This document shows, in pieces, positions 1 to 5,225 of a stretch of 5,329 bases of DNA; position 1 is the stretch's first letter; every line of letters starts with the position of its first letter. Below the pieces are notes generated by a model that saw nothing but the letters and a program-made list of their open reading frames with translations, did no database searches and was not told where the DNA came from. Position numbers and translations under genes: made by a program. The DNA comes from Dehalococcoidales bacterium (lineage in GTDB: Bacteria; Chloroflexota; Dehalococcoidia; Dehalococcoidales; Fen-1064), in contig JAFGHZ010000068.1 of the NCBI GenBank assembly GCA_016929875.1, positions 1 to 5,329 on the forward strand, in the 5' to 3' direction.

Positions 1-110
1 ATCCTTTTTTCTCTCTCCCGGTAAAGCTCCTCGACGGTTTTGCCGTGTCTCTTTTCGATTTCCCCTTTCAGCCTTTTTTCTTCTTCGATGAGTTCTTCCC
101 TGCTTTTCAT
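1..110 (-). CDS. Partial N-terminus of a charged protein, possibly uroporphyrinogen-decarboxylase-like
   Basis: Reading leftwards from an ATG at 110-108 there are 36 open codons before the window edge, so only the N-terminus is visible. It is dominated by Glu, Lys and Arg (it begins MKSREELIEEEKRLKGEI) and looks helical, then reads TVEELYREREKR. The start sits 7 bases after the stop of the acetyltransferase, and a purine-rich GAGAAGAAG stretch directly before the ATG can serve as the ribosome binding site, so the two genes are probably cotranscribed and translationally coupled. The 'EELY.ERE.R' pattern recalls the leading helix of uroporphyrinogen-decarboxylase-like (corrinoid methyltransferase-type) proteins common in some anaerobes. 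That resemblance is from memory and covers too few residues to be more than a suggestion. That a real gene starts here is fairly likely; its function is uncertain. Confidence 0.6.
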   Translation of the reverse strand, partial: MKSREELIEEEKRLKGEIEKRHGKTVEELYREREKR

Positions 111-117
111 CTTCTTC

Positions 118-747
118 TCACCTGTATTTCCGTAGCCAGCCTTGGAAAAGGGGCAGGCTTTCGGACACTGATTTAGTCCCTGGCGTCGTCGCCGCTTCTT
201 TTCTGTTTGATGGTGCCGGGATTGCCCGCAACCATGGCGTCATCGGAACATCCCTGGAGATTACTGCGCCGGCTCCGACGATGCAGCGACTTCCGATAGT
301 TACCCCGGGTAAAATTGTAGCATGACCGCCTATCCAGCAGTCATCTCCGATTGAGACCGGCTTATCGGATTCCCGCCCTTCGCGCCGTTTGGATGCGTCG
401 GAAGGATGTGTCGCCGCGTAGATGTGCACGCCTGGGCCGAACATTGTGTTTGCCCCGATTTTTACCGGACAAACGTCCAGGAAAACGCAGTTGAAATTGA
501 AGTAGACATTTTCCCCTGCGTAAATATTATATCCGTAGTCGCAATAGAACGATGGCTCGATGAATATATCGTCTTCACAGTTGGTTAACAACTGCGATAA
601 AATTACACGATATGCCTCAGAATCCTGGTATTCGGTAACATTTAGCCGCCGGAGTAGACTGCGGGTTCTTGAGTAATCGGCTCGGAGTTCGGGATCCGAC
701 GGATAGTAAGGTAGCCCGGCTATCAATTTTTCCTTTTCTGATGTCAC
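118..747 (-). CDS. Hexapeptide-repeat O-acetyltransferase (LacA/NodL/maltose acetyltransferase family), C-terminus frameshifted
   Basis: Enzymes of this family move an acetyl group from acetyl-CoA to a sugar hydroxyl in the cytoplasm, as trimers of left-handed beta-helices. Residues 1-60 match the N-terminal maltose-acetyltransferase helical region (KEKLIAGLPYYPSDPEL). Residues 61-165 form the hexapeptide-repeat helix, with the family signatures YCDYGYNIYAGENVYFNFNCVFLD (residues 68-91), FGPGVHIYAATHP with catalytic His114, and WIGGHATILPGVTIG (138-152). Asp91 matches an acceptor-site Asp of LacA. The start is GTG at 747-745, with an AAGGG Shine-Dalgarno 6 bases upstream. The last 41 residues, after VP at 167-168, do not resemble the family. 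The expected AGNP-type ending is present in another frame and stops at 173-175, which implies loss of one base near 243-246. The repaired protein would be 191 residues, close to the family's usual length. The natural substrate cannot be told from sequence. Confidence 0.9.
   Translation of the reverse strand: MTSEKEKLIAGLPYYPSDPELRADYSRTRSLLRRLNVTEYQDSEAYRVILSQLLTNCEDDIFIEPSFYCDYGYNIYAGENVYFNFNCVFLDVCPVKIGANTMFGPGVHIYAATHPSDASKRREGRESDKPVSIGDDCWIGGHATILPGVTIGSRCIVGAGAVISRDVPMTPWLRAIPAPSNRKEAATTPGTKSVSESLPLFQGWLRKYR
173..246 (-). other. Displaced original C-terminus of the acetyltransferase (second frame)
   Basis: In the frame one base away from the annotated reading frame, this stretch encodes DAMVAGNPGTIKQKRSGDD followed by a few residues and a TAA stop at 175-173. 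The AGNP motif right after a 'DVP' turn is the standard acetyl-CoA-side ending of LacA/Maa-type acetyltransferases. The bases read CCGATGACGCC; one extra G, giving CCGGATGACGCC, would join V-P to D-D-A-M-V-A-G-N-P in a single frame. The join is seen directly; whether the lost base is biological or a sequencing or assembly error is not decidable here. Confidence 0.8.
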
Positions 748-753
748 GGCTTG

Positions 754-758
754 CCCTT
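754..758 (-). promoter_or_regulatory. Shine-Dalgarno AAGGG fixing the GTG start of the acetyltransferase
   Basis: On the minus strand AAGGG lies 6 bases before the GTG at 747-745. The N-terminal residues that follow already match the family, so this rare-type start is preferred. No in-frame ATG lies nearby. Confidence 0.65.
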
Positions 759-766
759 CAAAGAGA

Positions 767-784
767 TTATGCTTGCCAGCATAA
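767..784. promoter_or_regulatory. Perfect 7+7 inverted repeat, candidate operator or leader hairpin
   Basis: TTATGCT-TGCC-AGCATAA has 7-base arms that pair perfectly around a 4-base centre. It lies immediately downstream of the -10 box at 786-791 and so overlaps the predicted transcription start of the acetyltransferase. That position suits a repressor operator. As RNA it could instead form a short leader hairpin about 20 bases before the start codon. No known regulator motif is recognised. Confidence 0.4.
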
Positions 785-785
785 A

Positions 786-791
786 ATTATA
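786..791 (-). promoter_or_regulatory. Candidate -10 box (TATAAT) for the acetyltransferase gene
   Basis: A perfect TATAAT reads leftwards here, about 40 bases before the GTG start, so the leader would be roughly 30 bases. No good -35 match is seen 16-18 bases upstream and there is no extended TG motif, so the call rests on the -10 box and its position. Confidence 0.4.
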
Positions 792-856
792 AAGGAACAG
801 GCAGTTATATTGCTAGTATTGCCTTTTACTCAATCTTGGTTTGGGTAAATACACAA

Positions 857-922
857 CCTTCGACAGGCCTAGATATAAGGATGAGCGGAGTTATTAGCCG
901 CTCGTGGTGAGCTTGTCGAACC
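857..922. repeat. REP-like imperfect palindrome
   Basis: The left arm begins TTCGACAGGC at 859 and ends GATGAGCGG at 888. After a 9-base loop, the right arm CCGCTCGTGG...TTGTCGAA runs 898-920. The outer TTCGACA/TGTCGAA and inner GAGCGG/CCGCTC parts pair well. The left arm is about 7 bases longer because of an extra CTAGATATA-like stretch between its conserved halves. The style (TTCGACA-GCTCA-GAGCGG) resembles palindromic repeats dispersed between genes of many environmental bacteria, including Chloroflexota. Only one copy is in the window, so repetition in the genome is inferred. Confidence 0.6.
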
Positions 923-1091
923 ATAGCGGCGTAAATTTTACCAACCAGGCTTTAGCGGAACCCTTACTTGTATCTGTTTTGTTGTTCCTTTAGTTGCCGC
1001 TTCGATCCCCGCCGCTGACCTCAACAACGTGCGTCCCTCTGTCAATTTTTTTAGCCCAGTCGTTTTCTGCTCCATAAAAGGTGTATGCTAT

Positions 1092-1095
1092 GGAG
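1092..1095 (+). promoter_or_regulatory. Shine-Dalgarno GGAG favouring the ATG at 1102
   Basis: GGAG is followed 6 bases later by ATG 1102. A competing site AAAGGTG (1077-1083) stands 6 bases before the in-frame ATG at 1090, and a GTG at 1081 also lies in frame. The GGAG site is closer to consensus and gives a textbook lipoprotein signal peptide, so 1102 is preferred; 1090 remains possible. Confidence 0.5.
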
Positions 1096-1101
1096 AAGAT
1101 T

Positions 1102-2388
1102 ATGCAGAGGCTGTATTTTATTGTACTGGCGCTGGTTTTGTTGATTGCCTCGGGTTGTACGGAGCAGACACCCACCACATTAACGATCGCATCTGAATCT
1201 TCACCAACTCCGGGCTATGACAAATTCTCTCTCTGGACAGACCAGACGCAGCTTCGCGGTGCCAATGTCTACCAACGGATACTTTATCTTGATGATTGGG
1301 ACGACGCTGAAGTATGGGGTAACGGCCCGCTCGGGCCGGCCTATACACAGGATGACTTCAATCTTTTGTCAGCGTCAGGCGCCAACTTCGTAGTTCTATC
1401 GCACACTGGCCTCTTCGATGACCTGCCGCCTTATGACTTGAACACTGAAGTACAGGACAACCTCGACAGATACATCGCCATGGCGGAAAAAGCGGATATG
1501 TTTGTCGTCATCGCGTTTCGTACCGGTCCGGGCAGGAGTGAATTCACCTTTTTCGGCCTGGGGGAAGAAGAGGAGTTCATTAAAGACCACATGAATGACG
1601 AGGTCTGGAAAGACCGGGAAGCCCAGGATAAATGGGTCGAAATGTGGCGTTATACGGCATCGCGTTATCGTTATCATCCGGCTGTCATCGGTTACGAACT
1701 CATGGTAGAACCGAATTCGAACGGCGTATGGCTGGACGCGTGGGAACCTGGTGATTTCTACCCCGAATATAGTGATACACTCTATGACTGGAATCAGTTG
1801 TATCCCCGCATTTCCCTGGCTGTACGGGAAGTCGATAGCGATACGCCGCTACTCATCGGTGGCCTGGGTTGGAGTGATGTCGCATGGCTGCCGTATGTGA
1901 AACCGACGGAAGACAATCGTACGATCTATACTGTACATCAGTATGCTCCCCAGGAACAGTATACGCACCAGGTTGCCGATGATTTTGGGATTTTACCGAA
2001 TGAGTATCCCGGTAAATTTGATACTAATGGTGACGGAGAGGTCGAAGATTTTAATGAGGCATGGTTGCGTAATCTGCTTGGCACAATTAAACAATTCAAA
2101 GACCGGCATCATGTCCCCGTGGCGGTAACCGAGTATGGTGTCGTCCGCTGGGAGCCCGGTGCCCGGCAGTTTCTGGATGATGAGATGGCATTATTTGAGG
2201 AATACGCGGTGAATTATGCTATATGGTCCTGGCAGCCGGTATCGCCGGAATATAATGAAATCCAGAATAAAATGAACTATACGCTCGGTACCGCTCCTTA
2301 CAATCTTGCCGAAGGAGAATGGGATTTGTTTGTTATGATAAAGAACTACTGGCATAGGAATGAAATCAGGTTATCGGATTTCCGGTAG
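1102..2388 (+). CDS. Secreted lipoprotein glycoside hydrolase, GH5-like (cellulase superfamily)
   Basis: The 428-residue product begins with a short basic N-terminus, a hydrophobic run (residues 4-16) and the lipobox ASGC, so Cys19 should be lipidated and the enzyme anchored outside the membrane. A Thr/Ser/Pro-rich linker (20-38) precedes a (beta/alpha)8 barrel of clan GH-A type. Visible landmarks are LRGANV on strand 1 (about 51-56), AFRTGPGR (138-145), YELMVEP with the probable acid/base Glu203 on strand 4, HQY at 279-281, VTEYG with the probable nucleophile Glu344 on strand 7, and IWSW on strand 8 (374-377). The usual Asn before the acid/base Glu is Val202. Between strands 6 and 7 lies a DTNGDGEVEDF calcium-loop-like insert (residues 307-317). 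The likely reaction is hydrolysis of beta-glycosidic bonds in an outside polysaccharide or oligosaccharide; the substrate cannot be named. It is transcribed alone and converges on the cupin gene 40 bases later, with no clear terminator between them. Confidence 0.8.
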   Translation: MQRLYFIVLALVLLIASGCTEQTPTTLTIASESSPTPGYDKFSLWTDQTQLRGANVYQRILYLDDWDDAEVWGNGPLGPAYTQDDFNLLSASGANFVVLSHTGLFDDLPPYDLNTEVQDNLDRYIAMAEKADMFVVIAFRTGPGRSEFTFFGLGEEEEFIKDHMNDEVWKDREAQDKWVEMWRYTASRYRYHPAVIGYELMVEPNSNGVWLDAWEPGDFYPEYSDTLYDWNQLYPRISLAVREVDSDTPLLIGGLGWSDVAWLPYVKPTEDNRTIYTVHQYAPQEQYTHQVADDFGILPNEYPGKFDTNGDGEVEDFNEAWLRNLLGTIKQFKDRHHVPVAVTEYGVVRWEPGARQFLDDEMALFEEYAVNYAIWSWQPVSPEYNEIQNKMNYTLGTAPYNLAEGEWDLFVMIKNYWHRNEIRLSDFR

Positions 2389-2428
2389 TTCAATCCCACC
2401 CGCCGCCGTTTCTTAACTCTTCTGCCGT

Positions 2429-3253
2429 TTACCACTCGTCCTTTTCTGAACTGTAGTACAGCCCGGAGGGACTGGCGGTAAAGGCCAGTGTGGGTTTCTG
2501 TATATCGATGAATTTCCACGGGCAGTGCATCGTGTGCGCGGGAATACAGACCAGCGTGCTTTTTTCGATCGGGTATGTCTCGCCTTCGAGGTCGATGCTG
2601 AATTTGCCGCCGACATCGTAAGGGTGCTCCGGGTCGCATCCCGTCATTGCGATGAGTTCTTCCCATTCGTGGTCGTGGACCCCCATCGGCGCTCCCCCGT
2701 AGCCTTCGTACAGCCAGACGAAGTCGACATAGAATGCGTCTTTGGCCATGTCGTCTTCGATGTGCAGTATCCGTGCCCCTTTCGATGTGGCATTTGGCGG
2801 CGGTGTTATCGCTTTCTCCTTGGTCTCGGAGATGATGGTGTAGCGGGGCAGCGACGGGTCCCTCTCCTTTGCTGACGGGTCGGGGCGTACGGAGATGCTG
2901 GTGTAGCAGATAGGGTGTTCCATGTGGTTGATTTGTATCGGGCCGAAGGGTACCCCGGCGGGCACGAATATCAGGCTGCTCTTGTCCAGGACATTCTTCT
3001 CACCGTCGACCCATACCGTCATTTCCCCCGCCAGGCTGAACGGGTCTTCCCGGTTCGCCCCCACCAGCCCGATTACCTGGTTTCCTTCGCTGGTGCGCGT
3101 GCCGTCGACTATCTGGTTGGGATTGCTGCTCCAGAACCAGGTGCAGTCCACCGAGAAGAAGTCCTTGAGGCGGTTTTCATCCACCTTCATTATGTGCGTC
3201 GCCTCGTAACCGACGTCTGTAATCATGCGGTCGGCATATTTCAGGTTGGCCAT
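2429..3253 (-). CDS. Two-domain cupin protein (bicupin)
   Basis: The 274-residue product has no signal peptide or membrane segment, so it is probably cytoplasmic. It is an internal duplication: residues about 58-124 and 198-264 align over the pattern G...EDPFSLAGEMTVWVDGE / G.DPEHPYDVGGKFSIDLEGE, followed by KSSLIFVPAG / KSTLVCIPAH. The C-terminal cupin keeps metal ligands in motif 1 (His193, His195, Glu199 in HDHEWEE) and motif 2 (His243 in PAHTMH). The N-terminal cupin has no HxH, and its motif 2 reads PAGVPFG without a ligand His, so it looks structural or ligand-binding only. Cupins of this build are common hypothetical proteins in Dehalococcoidia as I recall; a role in aromatic or small-acid metabolism is only a guess. 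The ATG at 3253 follows a perfect AGGAGG 6 bases upstream, and the gene has its own promoter. Cupin membership is confident; the reaction is unknown. Confidence 0.85.
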   Translation of the reverse strand: MANLKYADRMITDVGYEATHIMKVDENRLKDFFSVDCTWFWSSNPNQIVDGTRTSEGNQVIGLVGANREDPFSLAGEMTVWVDGEKNVLDKSSLIFVPAGVPFGPIQINHMEHPICYTSISVRPDPSAKERDPSLPRYTIISETKEKAITPPPNATSKGARILHIEDDMAKDAFYVDFVWLYEGYGGAPMGVHDHEWEELIAMTGCDPEHPYDVGGKFSIDLEGETYPIEKSTLVCIPAHTMHCPWKFIDIQKPTLAFTASPSGLYYSSEKDEW

Positions 3254-3259
3254 CGTGTT

Positions 3260-3265
3260 CCTCCT
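3260..3265 (-). promoter_or_regulatory. Consensus Shine-Dalgarno AGGAGG of the cupin gene
   Basis: AGGAGG on the minus strand ends 6 bases before the ATG at 3253-3251, an ideal spacing. It is the strongest ribosome binding site in the window and suggests efficient translation. Confidence 0.85.
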
Positions 3266-3288
3266 GTGATTAAACTCTCTATATGTAG

Positions 3289-3316
3289 ATTATATCAGCC
3301 ATCGTCCGCCCGGCAA
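3289..3316 (-). promoter_or_regulatory. Extended -10 promoter of the cupin gene
   Basis: On the minus strand TGATATAAT forms an extended -10 (TGn plus perfect TATAAT at 3294-3289). TTGCCG at 3316-3311 is a 4/6 match to the -35 consensus with a 16-base spacer. The predicted start near 3282 leaves a leader of about 28 bases ending in the AGGAGG site. The promoter lies between the end of the permease gene and the cupin, so the cupin is probably transcribed independently of the ABC operon. Confidence 0.6.
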
Positions 3317-3373
3317 AACTTGCTCTCGTTCGCTGGCTCGATACCCGCCCACCTTTTTTATCAGAAGTTTAGA

Positions 3374-4147
3374 TTATTGTGTAAGAAGTCGGTATTTGCG
3401 CAAAGCGAGAGGTAGTGTAATTAGAATGATTCCTGCATCCCAGGCAAGTATCTTCCATAATGAAGAAGAGATATCAGTTCCCCATGATAAGCCGCGTATA
3501 GTATCTACCATCGGCGTAACCGGATTGATTTCTGCAAAAACTTGCAGCCATGAAGGCATCGTCTCAATCGGTACATAAAGCGAACTCGCGAATACCAAAG
3601 GAAATACCCAGACGAATCCTGCTACTTGAGCAGTTTCAACATCCTTTACTGAAATACCTATGAATACCCCGACCCAGGTTAACGCAATGCCAAATAAGAC
3701 AATAAGCCAGACTCCCGCAATCGCCGGGCCAAAACCCGACTCAAAGCGGAATCCGGCTGCATATCCTACTCCAATCATGATAATTATCAGGATTAGATAT
3801 CGTAACGCATCTGAAACAACACGACCGCTCAGAAAGGCGATGCGCGTCATGGGTAGTGAACGGAAACGGTCGATCAGGCCTTTGGAAAGATCTTCTGAAA
3901 TACCTACGCTTGTCTGCGTAGAGCCGAATACTACCGATTGCGCCAGGAATCCGGGTAAGAAGTATTGAATATAGGCAACACCACCGGTTTGAATAGCTCC
4001 GCCAAAAACATAATTGAAAAGGATTAGTAATACGACATTCAGGATTATATTAGTTAGTAGCAGCTGTGGCAGCCTTAAATATCTTCTGACATCACGTTGT
4101 GTCATCACCCAGATATCGGACAGAGCTTCGAATACTTTGTGTCTCAC
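3374..4147 (-). CDS. ABC-2 type (DrrB-like) exporter permease
   Basis: The 257-residue integral membrane protein has about six hydrophobic segments: residues 28-49, 60-80, 112-132, 141-165, 175-193 and 234-249. Family landmarks of the DrrB/daunorubicin-resistance permeases are clear: GLIDRFRSLPMTRIAFLSGR (90-109), the cytoplasmic coupling loop; FVWVFPLVFASSLYVPIETMP (178-198); and INPVTPMVDTIRGL (207-220). Together with the upstream ATPase it should form a dimeric exporter in the cytoplasmic membrane. The start is GTG at 4147-4145, overlapping the ATPase stop by 4 bases (GTGA). The Shine-Dalgarno is weak, which fits translational coupling. DrrAB-type pairs export hydrophobic compounds such as antibiotics, or lipids; nothing nearby identifies the cargo. 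No strong hairpin terminator is visible after the stop. Confidence 0.92.
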   Translation of the reverse strand: MRHKVFEALSDIWVMTQRDVRRYLRLPQLLLTNIILNVVLLILFNYVFGGAIQTGGVAYIQYFLPGFLAQSVVFGSTQTSVGISEDLSKGLIDRFRSLPMTRIAFLSGRVVSDALRYLILIIIMIGVGYAAGFRFESGFGPAIAGVWLIVLFGIALTWVGVFIGISVKDVETAQVAGFVWVFPLVFASSLYVPIETMPSWLQVFAEINPVTPMVDTIRGLSWGTDISSSLWKILAWDAGIILITLPLALRKYRLLTQ

Positions 4148-5157
4148 TGCTTATTGCCTGCCACTTCTTTTTTGTCATTTCCTGCTTCTTCTTCTGTGGT
4201 ATGTCCGGTGATAGCAAGAAATACATCATCAAGTGTTGGTTGTGTTAGTCCTAGTTCGGCTAGTTGTATCCCGTTTGCATCAAATTTTCGCACGATATCA
4301 GCTAACATCGACGTGCCGGCCGCTGTAGGAAAACTGATTACTCCCATATCGCTATTCTGGTTCAACTTACCTTGAGCGATTTCGCTGAGGAGTTCTGAAG
4401 CGTGTGAGGTTTGGTCTCGATCAGTGAGTCGTATTTTTATCTGAGTTTCACCCCCGCAACAGTCCTTCAGTTCTTGCGGAGTACCCTCGCGGATTATCTT
4501 GCCCTTTTCCATGATAGCGATTCTGTCGGCCAGTCGGTCGGCTTCTTCAAGGTATTGTGTTGTTAGAAAGACTGAATTACATTGTTTGGCCTGGGATTTA
4601 ATGACTTCCCATAGACTGATTCGACTTCTCGGGTCGAGCCCCGTGGTTGGTTCATCTAGAAAGAGTATTGACGGATTTGCCACCAGAGCTGCCGCTAGGT
4701 CTAGTCGCCTTCGCATCCCGCCGGAATAAGTCTTGGCTCTCCTTCTCGCAGCGTCCGAAAGCTCGAATTGTTCCAGCAACTCGGTTGCCCGTAGTATGGA
4801 TTGCTTTCTACCAAGATGGTATAACCGCCCGACCATTTCGAGATTTTCTTTTCCCGTGAGGTTTTCATCTACTGCCGGATATTGACCGGCAAGTCCGATG
4901 ATGGGTCTTAGTCTGTCTGGTTCACGTTCCGCGTCAAAGCCGCCAACTGTCGCAGTTCCCGAATCTGGACGAAGCAGTGTTGTAAGAATGCGGATAAGAG
5001 TTGTTTTACCCGATCCATTCGGTCCCAGGAGGGCGAAAACAATACCGGATTCAACCTGAATATCTATCCCGGATAGTGCTTCGACCTTGCCGAAACTCTT
5101 GTACACATTATCTACTTGGATGACCGCGTTTTCGCAAGCAACATTCCTTGTGTTCAT
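4144..5157 (-). CDS. DrrA-like ABC exporter ATP-binding protein
   Basis: The 337-residue cytoplasmic ATPase powers the permease encoded directly after it. Motifs in order: Walker A GPNGSGKTT (45-53), Q-loop Gln92 in AGQYPAVDENLTG, signature YSGGM (144-148), Walker B ILFLDEP with catalytic Glu169, D-loop GLDP (173-176) and the switch region LTTQYLEEADRLADRI (198-213). The switch His is Gln201, as is common in DrrA relatives. Residues 235-320 form the regulatory C-terminal domain typical of this subfamily, with the PTLDDVFLAITG motif at 307-318; the last 17 residues are a Glu/Lys-rich tail. The chosen ATG at 5157 has only a weak GAG-type ribosome binding site, but the recognisable domain starts at about residue 12, so little could be missing. 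All catalytic motifs look intact, so it should be active. The substrate is unknown. Confidence 0.94.
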   Translation of the reverse strand: MNTRNVACENAVIQVDNVYKSFGKVEALSGIDIQVESGIVFALLGPNGSGKTTLIRILTTLLRPDSGTATVGGFDAEREPDRLRPIIGLAGQYPAVDENLTGKENLEMVGRLYHLGRKQSILRATELLEQFELSDAARRRAKTYSGGMRRRLDLAAALVANPSILFLDEPTTGLDPRSRISLWEVIKSQAKQCNSVFLTTQYLEEADRLADRIAIMEKGKIIREGTPQELKDCCGGETQIKIRLTDRDQTSHASELLSEIAQGKLNQNSDMGVISFPTAAGTSMLADIVRKFDANGIQLAELGLTQPTLDDVFLAITGHTTEEEAGNDKKEVAGNKQ

Positions 5158-5195
5158 AGCATACTCAATAGAGAATGGTCTTTACTTTTCTGGCA

Positions 5196-5225
5196 ATTAT
5201 ACACCTTTCTTCAAGCACCGGTAAA
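5196..5225 (-). promoter_or_regulatory. Candidate promoter of the ABC exporter operon
   Basis: On the minus strand TATAAT (5201-5196) is preceded, with an 18-base spacer, by TTTACC (5225-5220), a 4/6 match to the -35 consensus. Transcription would start near 5189, giving a leader of about 30 bases before the ATPase ATG. The surrounding sequence is AT-rich, as expected of a promoter. Confidence 0.5.

Larger units (their letters stand above)
748..1101. other. Divergent intergenic region
   Basis: About 350 bases lie between the divergently read acetyltransferase and glycoside hydrolase genes. The left part holds the acetyltransferase Shine-Dalgarno, an inverted repeat and a -10 box. The middle holds a large palindrome (857-922). 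From about 923 to 1076 I see no convincing gene, RNA or clear sigma-70 promoter for the rightward gene; the open frames crossing it have no coding character. Confidence 0.7.

Noticed and set aside
121..172. A terminator hairpin after the original acetyltransferase stop (AGCCT...AGGCT)
   Set aside because: The stem is only 5 pairs with a 12-base loop and no T run follows; the next gene starts right after it.
990..1178. Minus-strand open frame of 62 codons upstream of the glycosidase
   Set aside because: It overlaps the glycosidase signal-peptide region, has no clear ribosome binding site and no recognisable domain.
2389..2428. A shared bidirectional terminator between the convergent glycosidase and cupin genes
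   Set aside because: The 40 bases contain no inverted repeat of useful length and no T or A run next to a stem.
3320..3360. A tRNA-like 3' end (T-arm-like GCTGG-CTCGATA-CCCGC followed by a T run)
   Set aside because: The stem has one mismatch, the loop starts with C rather than T, and no matching 5' acceptor strand, D-arm or anticodon arm could be found upstream.
2915..3415. Plus-strand open frame of 166 codons opposite the cupin gene
   Set aside because: It lies mostly antisense to a well-supported gene with a good ribosome binding site, matches no family, and reflects the GC-rich codon pattern of the cupin gene.
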